Notes: generated from the sequence alone by a model not told the origin. 64,000 nucleotides of DNA from CAVTWH01 sp963850915 (GCA_963850915.1 CAWKND010000011.1:310001-374000); one strand, 5' to 3'; positions 52,006 to 62,021 are shown, counted from the first letter of the stretch. Translations and numbers: made by a program.

Positions 52006-55000
52006 ATGATCCCCCCAGCCCTGGGCATGCTCCGCCGTGCCCTCAGAACGCGCACCGCACTCGCGGTCACCGCCGCCGTTGTGGTACTCACCGGCTACCT
52101 GGCCGTCACCACCCTGTCCGCGAACGCGGCCGCAACCCTGCTGTCCCAGGGGAAGCCGGCAACCGCGTCGTCCACCGAGAACGCCGGTACCCCCGCCTCA
52201 GCCGCGGTGGACGGCAATACCGGTACCCGCTGGTCGTCTGCCTTCACTGACCCGCAATGGATCCAGATCGACCTCGGCTCCACGGCCACCATCACGCAGA
52301 TCGTGCTGCAGTGGGAAGCGGCCTACGGCAAGGCATTCCAGCTGCAGACCTCCACCGATGCGGCCAACTGGACCACGATCTACTCGACCACCACCGGTAC
52401 CGGTGGAACCCAGACGATCACCGTCAGCGGTACGGGCCGGTACGTGCGGCTGTACGGCACCGCCCGCGGTACCCAGTACGGGTACTCGCTGTGGGAGTTC
52501 CAGGTCTACGGGAGCACCGGCAGCGGTACGAGCTGTGGCACCGTCAACGCGGCACAGGGCAAGACGGCGACCGCCTCCTCCACCGAGAACGCCGGTACCC
52601 CCGCCTCCGCAGCCGTGGACGGCAATGCCGGTACCCGCTGGTCGTCTGCTTTCAGTGACCCGCAGTGGATCCAGATCGACTTCGGCGTGACAGTCACCGT
52701 GTGCCAGGTGGTACTCACCTGGGAAACGGCGTACGCCACGGCATTCCAGGTGCAGATCTCGTCCGACGCGGCCAACTGGACGAATATCTTCACGACCACC
52801 ACCGGCACCGGCGGTACGCAGACGCTGGCAGTCAACGGAACCGGCCGGTTCCTGCGCATCTACGGCACGGTCCGCTCCACCGCGTACGGCTACTCGCTCT
52901 GGGAAATCAACGCTCACACGGTTGGCGACGCCGGATCCCCGACGGCCAGCCCGACGCAGAGCGCGACCGGCTCCTGCCCGTGGGTCAACTCGACCGCGCC
53001 AGTGGCCACTCGCGTCACCCAACTGCTCGGCGTGATGACCCAGGACGAGAAGATCTCGATGCTGCACGGAAACGGCGCGTCCTCGCCGTACATCGGTGAC
53101 ATGTCAGCGATTCCGGCGCTGTGCATTCCGGCGGTCGGCTTCCACGACGGCCCGGTCGGGGTCGGCGACGGCTTCGGCGGCGTCACTCAGATGCCGTCCG
53201 CGGTCACCTCGGCGGCGACCTTCGACACCACACTGGAGCAGCAGTACGGCGCGGCGGTCGGTCAGGAGTTCGCCGGCAAGGGCGTCGGCGTCGCGCTCGG
53301 GCCGACACTGAACATCGTCCGCGATCCGCGCTGGGGCCGGGCTTTCGAGACGTTCAGCGAGGACCCGTACCTCACCGCGCAGCTGGCGGTGGCCAACATC
53401 AAGGGGATCCAGAGCCAGGGTGTGATGGCACAAGCCAAGCACCTGGCCGTCTACAACCAGGAGACCTTCCGCAACGGGCCGGCGGACAACGCGATCGTGG
53501 ATACCCGGACGCTGCAGGAGATCTACCTGCCGGCGTTCCAGGCCGCTTCGACGCAGGGCGCCACCGCGTCGTACATGTGCGCGTACTCGACGGTGAACGG
53601 CGTGTACGCGTGTGACAACGGGTACCTGATGAACACGGCGCTCTACCAGCAGGCCGGCTTCGGTGGCTTCATCACCTCCGACTGGGGTGCCGCGCACTCG
53701 ACCGTCGCCGCCGCCAACAACGGCATGACGGTGGAGATGCCCGGCGGCTACTTCTTCGCCGACTTCCTGAAGCAGGCGGTTGCCAACGGGCAGGTATCCC
53801 AGGCGCAGTTGGACACCATGGTGCGCCGGGTACTCACGCAGTTCTTCGCCTTCGGCCTGTTCGACAAGGCACCCAGCGGCAGCCGGGACGCAACCGTCAC
53901 AACGGCGGCGCACCAGCAGGTCGCGCTCAAGGGCGCCGAGGAAGGCATCGTACTGCTGAAGAACTCCGGCATCCTGCCGCTGTCGACGAGTACCACGAAG
54001 ACCATCGCGGTCATCGGCCAGGACGGCGGCGCGGCGGTACAGAGCATCGGCGGCGGTAGCGCCACGGTCACCAGTTCGGGGACGGTATGGCCGATCACCG
54101 GCATCCAGACCCGGGTGGCCGGTACCGGAGCGACGGCGACCTACAACGACGGTACCAACCAGGCATCGGCGGTAACCCTTGCGCAGCAGTCGAATGTGGC
54201 GATCGTGTTCGCCAGCAACAACTACGGCAACGAGGGTAGCGACCAGTCGACGATCGACCTGCCGAACAACCAGAACGCGCTGATCTCGGCGGTGGCCGCG
54301 GCGAACCCGAACACCATCGTGGTACTCAACACCAACTCGGCCAGCACAATGCCGTGGCTGAGCCAGGTGAAGGGCGTCTTCGAGGGCTTCTACCCGGGCC
54401 AGCAGTACGGCACGGCAATCGCCGAGCTGCTCTTCGGCGACGTCAACCCGTCGGGCAAGCTGCCGGTCACCTTCCCCAACAGCCTCGCAGACGTACCGGC
54501 GCACACCACGGCACAGTGGCCGGGCAACGGTACGAACGTGCAGTACTCGGAGGGGCTGAAGGTCGGCTACCGCTGGTACGACTCGCAGAACATCACCCCG
54601 CTGTACCCCTTCGGCTTCGGCCTGTCCTACACCACGTTCGGCTTCTCCAACCTGTCGGTCGGTGCGCTGAGCAACGGGCAGGCGACCGTCACGGCCACCG
54701 TCACCAACACGGGCAGCCGCGCCGGTACCGAAGTTGTCCAGCTGTACACGAGTGCGCCGGCAGCAGCCGGCGAACCACCGCACCAGCTGAAGAACTTCCA
54801 GCGGGTGACGCTCAACGCCGGCCAGGCGCAGACGGTCACGTTCACGGTGACCGCGCACGATCTGGCGCACTGGGACACCACAACCAATGCGTGGGTGGCC
54901 ACCGCCGGGGCGTACCAGATCCTGCTCGGTGACTCCTCGCGCAGCCTGCCGCTGACCGGAAACCTCACGGTCCCCAGCACGGTAACGGCCAACGCTGCCG

Positions 55001-55281
55001 GGCTGAGCGTCGGCAGCGACACCACACCGGGCGCGACGAGTGTCCACGTCACCAACCCGTTCGGCATGAGCAGCCGCACCGGAGTCGCCGCGAGCCTGCA
55101 GATCCAGGGCGACGCCGGACTCAGCTACTCAGCGACCGGGCTGCCCACGGGGCTGTCCATCAGCCCGGCCGGCCTCATCTCCGGGACCGGCAACACGCAC
55201 GGGACCAGCACCATCACGGTCACCGGCACCAGTACCTCCGGCGCGAAGGCGAGCGTCACCTTCGTCTGGACAGTCAGCTAG
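52006..55281 (+). CDS. Secreted GH3 beta-glucosidase with two N-terminal discoidin (F5/8 type C) modules
   Basis: The 1091-residue exported enzyme has a signal peptide (membrane helix about residues 17-37), then two discoidin/CBM32-like modules (about 45-175 and 182-305; QWIQIDLGSTATI, GYSLWEF). The GH3 domain (about 325-900) has the nucleophile Asp in GGFITSDWGAAHS and the C-terminal GFGLSYTTFGF, followed by a fibronectin-like and a final Ig-like domain. It likely hydrolyses beta-glucan oligomers. AGGGAG precedes the ATG at 52006. A GH16 beta-glucanase gene follows. Confidence 0.93.
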   Translation: MIPPALGMLRRALRTRTALAVTAAVVVLTGYLAVTTLSANAAATLLSQGKPATASSTENAGTPASAAVDGNTGTRWSSAFTDPQWIQIDLGSTATITQIVLQWEAAYGKAFQLQTSTDAANWTTIYSTTTGTGGTQTITVSGTGRYVRLYGTARGTQYGYSLWEFQVYGSTGSGTSCGTVNAAQGKTATASSTENAGTPASAAVDGNAGTRWSSAFSDPQWIQIDFGVTVTVCQVVLTWETAYATAFQVQISSDAANWTNIFTTTTGTGGTQTLAVNGTGRFLRIYGTVRSTAYGYSLWEINAHTVGDAGSPTASPTQSATGSCPWVNSTAPVATRVTQLLGVMTQDEKISMLHGNGASSPYIGDMSAIPALCIPAVGFHDGPVGVGDGFGGVTQMPSAVTSAATFDTTLEQQYGAAVGQEFAGKGVGVALGPTLNIVRDPRWGRAFETFSEDPYLTAQLAVANIKGIQSQGVMAQAKHLAVYNQETFRNGPADNAIVDTRTLQEIYLPAFQAASTQGATASYMCAYSTVNGVYACDNGYLMNTALYQQAGFGGFITSDWGAAHSTVAAANNGMTVEMPGGYFFADFLKQAVANGQVSQAQLDTMVRRVLTQFFAFGLFDKAPSGSRDATVTTAAHQQVALKGAEEGIVLLKNSGILPLSTSTTKTIAVIGQDGGAAVQSIGGGSATVTSSGTVWPITGIQTRVAGTGATATYNDGTNQASAVTLAQQSNVAIVFASNNYGNEGSDQSTIDLPNNQNALISAVAAANPNTIVVLNTNSASTMPWLSQVKGVFEGFYPGQQYGTAIAELLFGDVNPSGKLPVTFPNSLADVPAHTTAQWPGNGTNVQYSEGLKVGYRWYDSQNITPLYPFGFGLSYTTFGFSNLSVGALSNGQATVTATVTNTGSRAGTEVVQLYTSAPAAAGEPPHQLKNFQRVTLNAGQAQTVTFTVTAHDLAHWDTTTNAWVATAGAYQILLGDSSRSLPLTGNLTVPSTVTANAAGLSVGSDTTPGATSVHVTNPFGMSSRTGVAASLQIQGDAGLSYSATGLPTGLSISPAGLISGTGNTHGTSTITVTGTSTSGAKASVTFVWTVS

Positions 55282-55298
55282 CACTCCACACCCCACCA

Positions 55299-55335
55299 GC
55301 CGAGCGGGCGGCAACGCACCTGCCGCCCGCTCGGC
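55299..55335. terminator. Strong hairpin terminator after the GH3 gene
   Basis: A perfect 15-bp stem (55299-55313 with 55321-55335, GCCGAGCGGGCGGCA) with a seven-base loop lies 17 bp after the stop codon. Confidence 0.8.
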
Positions 55336-55378
55336 CTACCCGCAACACCCCCACCCCCACAGAACAAGGAGATCGGGA

Positions 55379-57618
55379 ATGTCTGAAGTCCCGCGTCCAT
55401 CCGGCTGGCGACGCCTGGGCAGCCAGGCCGTTTTCCGACGGCGGAGGACCCGCCTGGTCGCCGTCGCCGGCGTGATCGCCGCCATCGCGGCCAGCTACCT
55501 GGTGGCCACCACGCTCAGCGCCAACGCCGCGCTGGCCCTGCTGTCGCAGGGAAAGCCGACCACCGCGTCGTGTAGCGAGAACGCCGGTACCGGCCCGGTC
55601 AACGCGGTCGACGGCAACACCGGTACCCGGTGGTCGTCCTGCTTCAGCGACCCGCAGTGGATCCAGATCGACCTGGGCGCCACGGTCACCGTCTCGCAGG
55701 TGGTACTGCAGTGGGAGGCGGCCTACGCCACTGCTTTCCAGCTGCAGATCTCCAGCGATGCCAGCAACTGGACGAACATCTACTCGACCACCACCGGCAC
55801 CGGCGGGACGCAGACCTTGACGGTCAACGGAACCGGCCGGTACATCCGGATGTACGGCACCGCACGGGCCACCCAGTACGGGTACTCGCTGTGGGAGTTC
55901 CAGGTGTACGGCGGGATGACCGCACCCACCTGCGGTACCACCAATGCGGCGCAAGGGAAGCCGGCCACCGCCTCCTCCACCGAGAACGCCGGCACGCCAG
56001 CCTCCTCAGCGGTGGACGGCAACGCCGGTACCCGCTGGTCGTCTGCTTTTGCTGACCCGCAGTGGATCCAGGTCGACCTGGGCTCCTCGGTCAGCGTGTG
56101 CCAGGTGGTACTCACGTGGGAAACCGCGTACGCCACGGCATTCCAGCTCCAGGTCTCCGCCGACGCGGCCAACTGGACGAGCATCTACTCCACCACCACG
56201 AGCACGGGCGGTACCCAGACGCTCAACGTGAGTGGTACCGGCCGCTACCTCCGGGTGTACGCGACCGCACGGGCCACCGCAGTACGGCGACAGCCTGTGG
56301 GAACTGGTGGTACACACCGGATCCGGTACGGTCACCACTGCCGCCGGCCAGCCCGAGCAGCAGCCCGAGCGCCAGCCCCAGCGCCAGCCCGAGCAGTCCG
56401 TCCAACCCGGGCGGCGATGTTGAGCTGTCCTACCTGAAGCCGGCGACGGCCTCCTCGTTCCAGGACGACGCGCAGTGCTCCAGCTGCCTGCCGGCCCGGG
56501 TCACCGACCAGTTCCTCACCACCCGGTGGGCGGTCAACGCCACCACCGGCTGGGTGGACCCGGGCTGGATCTACATCGACCTGGGCGCCACCGCCACGGT
56601 GCACTCGGTGATGCTGCAGTGGGATCCGGCCTACGCCTCGGCGTACCAGCTCCAGGTCTCCAGCAACGCCACCACGTGGACGACCATCTACAGCACCACC
56701 ACGAGTACCGGCTTCAAGCAGACCATCAACGGGCTCAACGGTACCGGCCGGTACGTGCGGATGTACGGCACGGCACGGGGTACGCCCTACGGGTACTCGC
56801 TGTGGGAGTTCCAGGTCTTCGGTACCGGCGGCAGCCCCGTCGCACCGCCGGCCCTCCCGCCGAACGTCACCTTCCCGGCCAGCAAGCTCGTCTTCGACGA
56901 CGAGTTCAACGGCGCCAACGGAAGTACGCCGGACCCGGCCAAGTGGTTCGCGGACACCGGCTCCGGCCAGAACGGCGAGTTGGAGTACTACACCCCCAAC
57001 AACAACGCCAAGATGGACGGTAACGGCGACCTGGTCATCCAGGCACGCAAGGAGACAACGGCCGGCTCGGCCTGCCCCGGCGGCCCGTGCCAGTACACCT
57101 CCGGTCGGATCAACACGTCGAAGTCGTTCACCTTCACCTACGGGCACGCCGAGGCGCGCATCAAGGTCTCCGGTACGCAGGGCCTGTGGCCGGCGTTCTG
57201 GTTGCTGGGCGCCAACTTCCCGGTCGCCGGCTGGCCCGGCTGCGGGGAGATCGACATCATGGAGCACGTCGGCAAGGTGGCCAACGCGGTGTACTCCACC
57301 ATCCACGCACCGGCTTACAACGGCGGCGGCGGACTCGGTTCGCCGTACACCATCTCGGGTGACTTCGCGTCGGACTTCCACACATACGCGGTCGACTGGA
57401 ACGCCACGCACATGACGTTCTACGTCGACGGCACCGCGTTCTTCACGCTGAACAAGGCGGATGTCGAGGCGCAGCACGGGCCGTGGGTCTACGACGACCA
57501 CCCGTTCTACATCATCCTCAACAACGCGGTGGGCGGTGACTGGCCGGGCGCGCCCGACGCCACCTCCGTCTTCCCGAACAGCATGTCCATCGACTACGTC
57601 CGCGTCTACCAGAACTGA
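55379..57618 (+). pseudogene. Secreted GH16 beta-1,3-glucanase with three discoidin modules, two frameshifts
   Basis: A signal/anchor helix is followed by two discoidin modules like those of the GH3 gene, a Pro/Ser linker, a third, diverged discoidin module and a C-terminal GH16 domain. The catalytic motif is GCGEIDIMEHVG, with both glutamates. The frame breaks near 56276-56280 and again near 56338-56342. Removing one extra base at each gives TQYGDSLWELVVHTGSGT and then the SPSSSPSASPSASP linker. Because the GH16 part is perfectly preserved, the gene is probably functional and the breaks are artefacts. Expected substrate: laminarin-type beta-1,3-glucan. Confidence 0.9.
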
Positions 57619-57627
57619 GTCCCCACC

Positions 57628-57694
57628 CCCGGCACTCCTGCCGGGTGCGAAGATGAGCCCGTGGGCGGTGGTGCGTCAAGCGCACTGCCGCCCA
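57628..57694. terminator. Two hairpins after the GH16 gene
   Basis: CCCGGCA/TGCCGGG (57628-57645) is followed by a 15-bp stem with two mismatches (about 57660-57694, GTGGGCGG with CCGCCCAC). They lie between the GH16 stop and the TetR gene region. Confidence 0.6.
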
Positions 57695-57699
57695 CGCCG

Positions 57700-57988
57700 G
57701 CGTCCGGGCCAGGTTGCCGGGCGCCTCAGAAGGCCAGGTGCCACAGCACTTCGCCGACAACCACGAAGCCCGCGAAGCTGGCCAGTCCGATCACCCCCCG
57801 GATCGGAGCGCGCAGCGTCGGGTACCGGTCGCCAGAGCCCAGTGCCAGCACCGGGCCGGGCAGCGCTGCGAGTTCCCGGTTCGGGCGAGCGCCACGGATC
57901 TGGCCGAACTTCGGCGGGCACCCCACTGGTGTGACGACGCCCCGCAACTGCGTGCCAGGGGTACCGTGGATGTCTTGCCCTGCAAGGG
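57700..57988. other. Gene-free stretch, possibly a decayed membrane-protein end
   Basis: On the minus strand, 57726-57840 reads as GDRYPTLRAPIRGVIGLASF and then FVVVGEVLWHLAF, which looks like a C-terminal membrane helix. No start codon or N-terminal part can be supported upstream. It may be a remnant or chance. Confidence 0.3.
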
Positions 57989-58657
57989 TTAGCGGCGCCG
58001 CCGGCGCAGCGGGGTGAGCTGCATGCGCAGGCCGTCGAGGATGAGCCGGAGGCCGTGCTCGAAGGCCGCGTCGCCCTGCGGGTCGCCCACCGTGCGCATC
58101 GCCTCGGCGAGTAGCGGATAGGGAGCCAGCTCCGCGATCGCCTCCTCCCAAGCCTCGTCCCCACGCTCGTCACCCACGTGCCCGCGTACCCGATCGGCCT
58201 GCTCCTCCAGCGTGAAGCCGGAGACGTAGTTGCCGAGGACAAGCATCGCCTGCAAGCCGTCGGCCGGGCTGAAACCGGCGTCGGCCAGCACCTGCAGCAA
58301 CCGCTCGACGTGCGGCCACTGGCTGTCCTGCGGATGGGTCGAGGCCGCCAGCATCGCGCCGTCGCGGTGCGAGTTGAGCATCCGCCGCACCGCCCGCGCA
58401 TGGTCGGCGAGCCAGTCGTCCCAACCCTCGCCGGGCGCCAGATCCCGGGCCGGTGCCTCGGTGAGGATCATCGTCTCGACCATCTTGTCGAGCAGCTCCT
58501 GCTTGTTTTTGAAGTGCCAGTAGAGCGCGGGCGCCTGGACGCCGAGTTCGGTTGCCAGCCGGCGCAGGCTCAGCCCGTCGAGACCGACCTTGTCGAGCAG
58601 GTCGATGGCGGTCTTGATGACACGGTCGCGGTCGAGCGGGGCGCGGTTGACGGGCAC
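57989..58657 (-). CDS. TetR/AcrR family regulator
   Basis: The 222-residue repressor has the N-terminal HTH (VIKTAIDLLDKVGLDGLSLR, then LGVQAPALYWHFKNKQELLDKM) and a C-terminal ligand domain of the tetracycline-repressor type (GYVSGF-like VSGFTLEEQ, FEHGLRLILDGL). It is divergent from a DrrAB-like exporter, so it probably senses the exported drug. GTG at 58655-58657 follows a TAAGCT -10 directly, suggesting a leaderless message. Confidence 0.92.
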   Translation of the reverse strand: MPVNRAPLDRDRVIKTAIDLLDKVGLDGLSLRRLATELGVQAPALYWHFKNKQELLDKMVETMILTEAPARDLAPGEGWDDWLADHARAVRRMLNSHRDGAMLAASTHPQDSQWPHVERLLQVLADAGFSPADGLQAMLVLGNYVSGFTLEEQADRVRGHVGDERGDEAWEEAIAELAPYPLLAEAMRTVGDPQGDAAFEHGLRLILDGLRMQLTPLRRRRR

Positions 58658-58659
58658 GC

Positions 58660-58720
58660 TTGACAGCTTAACACCGTTCAGGCATCCTTACCGCTGTTAA
58701 GGAATTAACGCTGTTAAGGA
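58660..58720. promoter_or_regulatory. TetR operator region with repeated TGTTAAG
   Basis: CTTAACAcc (58667-58675, reverse orientation), GCTGTTAAGGA (58693-58703) and GCTGTTAAGGA (58710-58720) are three copies of one motif in the 70-bp space between divergent starts. The two direct copies are 17 bp apart. The last overlaps the ribosome binding site of the ABC gene. Confidence 0.6.
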
Positions 58721-58727
58721 GACGGGG

Positions 58728-59696
58728 ATGGAGCTCGCTGTCGAGGCAACCGGCCTCACCAAGCGATTCGGCAAGAAAGTGGCGCTCGCGAGCGTCGACC
58801 TCTCGGTACCCGCCGGCACGATCTGCGGGCTGCTCGGCCCCAACGGCGCCGGAAAGACCACCGTGGTAAGGATTCTGGCCACCCTGCTGCGGCCGGATGC
58901 CGGTCAGGCAAGGGTTGCCGGGTACGACGTGCTGCGCCAGGCCACCGAGGCGCGCTACCGCATCGGGTTGGCTGGCCAGTACGCGGCGGTGGACGAGATC
59001 CTCGGTGGGCGTACCAATCTGGTGATGTTCGGGCGGCTGTGCCACCTGTCCACCCGAGCCGCCAAGGCGCGCGCAGACGAGCTGCTGCAACGCTTCGAGC
59101 TCACCGAGGCCGCCGACCGGCCGGTGAAGACGTACTCCGGCGGCATGCGGCGCCGGTTGGATCTGGCCGCCAGCTTGATTGTCGCGCCCCCGGTGCTCTT
59201 CCTGGACGAACCCACCACAGGCATCGATCCGGGTACCCGCCTGGAAATCTGGGACATGATCTCCGATCTGGTACGCGACGGCACAACCGTGCTGCTCACC
59301 ACCCAGTACCTGGACGAGGCCGACCGCCTCGCCGACCAGGTGGTGGTACTCAACTCGGGCCGGGTGGCCGCCGCCGGTACGCCCCTGCAACTCAAGTCGG
59401 CGCTGGGTGGGGCGCGGGTCGATCTGGTACTACGTAACAGATCCCAGGCGCCGCTCGCGATCAACATCCTGCGCACCGTGACCGGCAACGAGCCCGACGC
59501 GTCCGCCAGCGAAGGCCGGCTGTCGGTGGACATCGCCGCCGACGTGGCGGGTGGCGCCCCCGCCCTGATCCGGGTGGCCACCGAACTCTCCAGCGCGGGC
59601 GTTGTCCTGGAAGACATCGCGCTGCGCCAACCCACGCTCGACGAGGTGTTCCTGCACCTCACCCGTACCCCCATCCTCGAGGAGGCTGTCGCATGA
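58728..59696 (+). CDS. DrrA-like ABC transporter ATPase (drug export)
   Basis: The 322-residue ATPase has Walker A GLLGPNGAGKTTVVRIL, the signature YSGGMRRRLDLA, Walker B LFLDEPTTGIDP, the H-loop LTTQYLDEADRLAD and the C-terminal DrrA extension (LRQPTLDEVFLHLT). This architecture belongs to daunorubicin-resistance-type exporters. AAGGAG precedes the ATG. The stop overlaps the permease gene (ATGA). A TetR repressor is divergent. Confidence 0.94.
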   Translation: MELAVEATGLTKRFGKKVALASVDLSVPAGTICGLLGPNGAGKTTVVRILATLLRPDAGQARVAGYDVLRQATEARYRIGLAGQYAAVDEILGGRTNLVMFGRLCHLSTRAAKARADELLQRFELTEAADRPVKTYSGGMRRRLDLAASLIVAPPVLFLDEPTTGIDPGTRLEIWDMISDLVRDGTTVLLTTQYLDEADRLADQVVVLNSGRVAAAGTPLQLKSALGGARVDLVLRNRSQAPLAINILRTVTGNEPDASASEGRLSVDIAADVAGGAPALIRVATELSSAGVVLEDIALRQPTLDEVFLHLTRTPILEEAVA

Positions 59697-60544
59697 GTAC
59701 CGCCACCGTGGCCCTGCCCCGCCCCGCCGTCTCCCCGGCCGCCCGGATCGGTTGGGCCGCACGGGATACCCTCACGATTGCCCGGCGCAGCTACAGCCAG
59801 CTGCGCCGCCAGCCCGGGGAACTGGTGGGGTTCCTGGTCTTCCCGGTCATCATGATCGTGCTGTTCGCCTACGTCTTCGGCAGCGCCATCACGCTTCCCG
59901 GCGGTGGCGACTACCGCGCCTTCCTGATGCCCGGCATCTTCATGCAGACCATGGCACTCACCGCCGTACAGGCAGCCACCCGGACCAACACGGACATGAC
60001 CCAGGGCATCATCGACCGGTTCAAGTCGATGCCGATCGCTCGCCCGGCGGTGCTCACCGGTACCAACCTGGCCGAGATCTCCATGCGGCTGCTCGGGCTC
60101 ATCGGGATGGTGGCGTGTGCCCTGGCCCTGACGAGTTGGGCGCCGCACAACGGATTCGCCGACACGGCAGCCGCCTTCGGAATACTCGCACTCTTCGGCT
60201 TCTCGATGATCTGGATCGGTACCTTCATCGGCCTCTCGGTCTCCAACCCGACCGTGGCGGACCAGGCGACGTTCGGCTGGCTGTTCCCGATGACGTTCCT
60301 GGCCAACACCTTCGTACCCACCCAGGGACTGCCGAACTGGCTACGCCCGGTGGCCGACTGGAACCCGATGAGCGCCACCGTGGCTTCCATGCGCCACCTG
60401 TTCGGCAACCCGAGCCCGGCGACCACGCACACCGCGTGGCCCTTGCAACACCCGGTCACCACCTCGCTGTGCTGGTCGGTGACGCTGCTGGCGGTCTTCA
60501 TCCCGCTGTCCGTCTGGAAGTACCGCCGCGCAGCAGCCCGCTGA
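59693..60544 (+). CDS. DrrB-like ABC-2 permease
   Basis: The 283-residue membrane protein has six helices and the ABC-2 features FLMPGIFMQTMALTAVQAAT and FANTFVPTQGLPNWLRPVADWNP (here with LANTFVP). It forms the exporter channel with the upstream ATPase. A strong terminator follows. Confidence 0.92.
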   Translation: MSTATVALPRPAVSPAARIGWAARDTLTIARRSYSQLRRQPGELVGFLVFPVIMIVLFAYVFGSAITLPGGGDYRAFLMPGIFMQTMALTAVQAATRTNTDMTQGIIDRFKSMPIARPAVLTGTNLAEISMRLLGLIGMVACALALTSWAPHNGFADTAAAFGILALFGFSMIWIGTFIGLSVSNPTVADQATFGWLFPMTFLANTFVPTQGLPNWLRPVADWNPMSATVASMRHLFGNPSPATTHTAWPLQHPVTTSLCWSVTLLAVFIPLSVWKYRRAAAR

Positions 60545-60564
60545 GGCCTTTGCGGTGCAAGCAA

Positions 60565-60597
60565 ACCGGCGGCCACTCCACGGGGGTGGCCGCCGGT
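60565..60597. terminator. Bidirectional terminator
   Basis: ACCGGCGGCCAC (60565-60576) pairs perfectly with GTGGCCGCCGGT (60586-60597), between the permease stop and the convergent small membrane-protein gene. Confidence 0.75.
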
Positions 60598-60606
60598 CGG
60601 GTGCCG

Positions 60607-60852
60607 TCAGAAGAGCTTGTGCAGGCTGGGAATGGCGAGGTAGATGCCGTACACGACGATGACCGCGCAGACCGCGAAGCAGAGCCAGGAGACGTAGCGC
60701 GCGGTCGGGCTGGCCGCCCGTACCTCGGTTTCGCCGTCGGTCGACGCGCCGCTGGCGGCGGCCACGCCGAAGGCGAACAGTGCCACCACTCCCGCGCCGA
60801 CCGCCAAGCCGACCAGCAGGACCATACCCAGATCACTCCAGGCGACATTCAT
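60607..60852 (-). CDS. Small membrane protein next to pit
   Basis: The 81-residue product has helices at about residues 8-33 and 53-75. It starts 11 bp after the pit stop, so it is co-transcribed with the phosphate transporter. Comparable small proteins occur beside pit in other actinobacteria, but their role is unknown. Confidence 0.75.
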   Translation of the reverse strand: MNVAWSDLGMVLLVGLAVGAGVVALFAFGVAAASGASTDGETEVRAASPTARYVSWLCFAVCAVIVVYGIYLAIPSLHKLF

Positions 60853-60863
60853 GGCGTGTCCTC

Positions 60864-61994
60864 TCAGGCCGCAACGGGTTCGGGGCTACGTACGGCGGCG
60901 GGCGCCGCCTCGGTGACGTTGTCGGCGGTCACCGGGTTGCGGCGCGCGACCACCCAGAGGCCTGCCGCCGCAGCGACTCCGAAGAGCGCCACGATCACGG
61001 TACCCACGGTTCCGGTCTTGGCCAGCCGGCTGGCGACGGCACCGATGGCACCCGCCGCCGGCAGGGTCACCAACCAGGCAAGTGCCATCCGCCCGGCCGT
61101 ACCCCAGCGGACTTCACTGAGTCGACGACCGACGCCGGCACCCATTACGCCACCGGAGACGACGTGCGTGGTGGAGAGCGGGAAACCCAGGTGGGTCGAG
61201 GCGAGGATCACCGTCGCCGATGCTGTCTCGGCAGCGAAGCCTTGGCGCGGCTGGATTTCGGTGATCCGGTTGCCCATCGTGCGCATGATGCGCCAACCGC
61301 CGGTGTAGGTACCGAGGCCGATCGCCAGGCCGGCGGCCAGGATCACCCAGAACGGCGGGCTCGCACCCTTGGGCAGTTCACCGGCGGCGATGAGGGTCAG
61401 CGTGATGACGCCCATCGTCTTCTGCGCGTCGTTGGTGCCGTGCGCCAACGAAACCAGCGAAGCCGAGGCGATCTGGCCGACCCGGAATCCACGCGACACC
61501 GCCTCTTCCGAGCGACGCGCGGTGATCCGGTACGCCAGGTAGGTACCCACGGCTGCCACCAACCCAGCCACGATCGGCGAGGCGATGGCCGGGATCACCA
61601 CCTTGTTGATGACCTGGGTGAAGTGCACGGCGCCGGAGCCCAGTGCCACCCAGGTCGCCCCGATCAGGCCGCCGAACAGTGCGTGTGAGGAGCTGGACGG
61701 CAGCCCGGCCAGCCAGGTCAACAGGTTCCAGAGGATAGCCCCGACCAGGCCGGCGAAGATGACCGTCGGTGTCACCTTCGCCTCGTCGACCAGACCGTTG
61801 GCTACCGTTTTGGCGACTTCCAGGGAGAGGAAGGCGCCGACCAGATTGAGTGATGCGCTCACGAGTACCGCCACTCGCGGCTTCAACGCTCCGGTCGCGA
61901 CCGAGGTGGCCATCGCGTTCGCGGTGTCGTGGAAACCGTTGGTGAAGTCGAAGGCGAGCGCCGTGACAATCACGATGATGACGATCAGGCTCAT
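60864..61994 (-). CDS. pit: Low-affinity inorganic phosphate transporter (Pit family)
   Basis: The 376-residue carrier has about ten helices and the duplicated PHO4 signatures FDFTNGFHDTANAMATS near the N-terminus and LAHGTNDAQKTMGVI in the second half, plus LPSSSSHALFGGL and FPLSTTHVVSGG. It imports metal-phosphate with protons. The ATG is 27 bp downstream of the DUF6999-like gene, so part of its transcription may come from that unit. Confidence 0.95.
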   Translation of the reverse strand: MSLIVIIVIVTALAFDFTNGFHDTANAMATSVATGALKPRVAVLVSASLNLVGAFLSLEVAKTVANGLVDEAKVTPTVIFAGLVGAILWNLLTWLAGLPSSSSHALFGGLIGATWVALGSGAVHFTQVINKVVIPAIASPIVAGLVAAVGTYLAYRITARRSEEAVSRGFRVGQIASASLVSLAHGTNDAQKTMGVITLTLIAAGELPKGASPPFWVILAAGLAIGLGTYTGGWRIMRTMGNRITEIQPRQGFAAETASATVILASTHLGFPLSTTHVVSGGVMGAGVGRRLSEVRWGTAGRMALAWLVTLPAAGAIGAVASRLAKTGTVGTVIVALFGVAAAAGLWVVARRNPVTADNVTEAAPAAVRSPEPVAA

Positions 61995-62021
61995 GGTTCA
62001 GGGTTGCCCGGCCAGCGTCAA

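Noticed and set aside
53104..55047. A 647-codon minus-strand frame inside the GH3 gene
   Set aside because: Antisense shadow of a well-supported secreted enzyme.
57726..58151. A 141-codon minus-strand frame ending in a membrane-helix-like stretch
   Set aside because: Its first half is antisense-frame sequence within the TetR gene, and no start for the helix part can be supported; kept only as a possible remnant.
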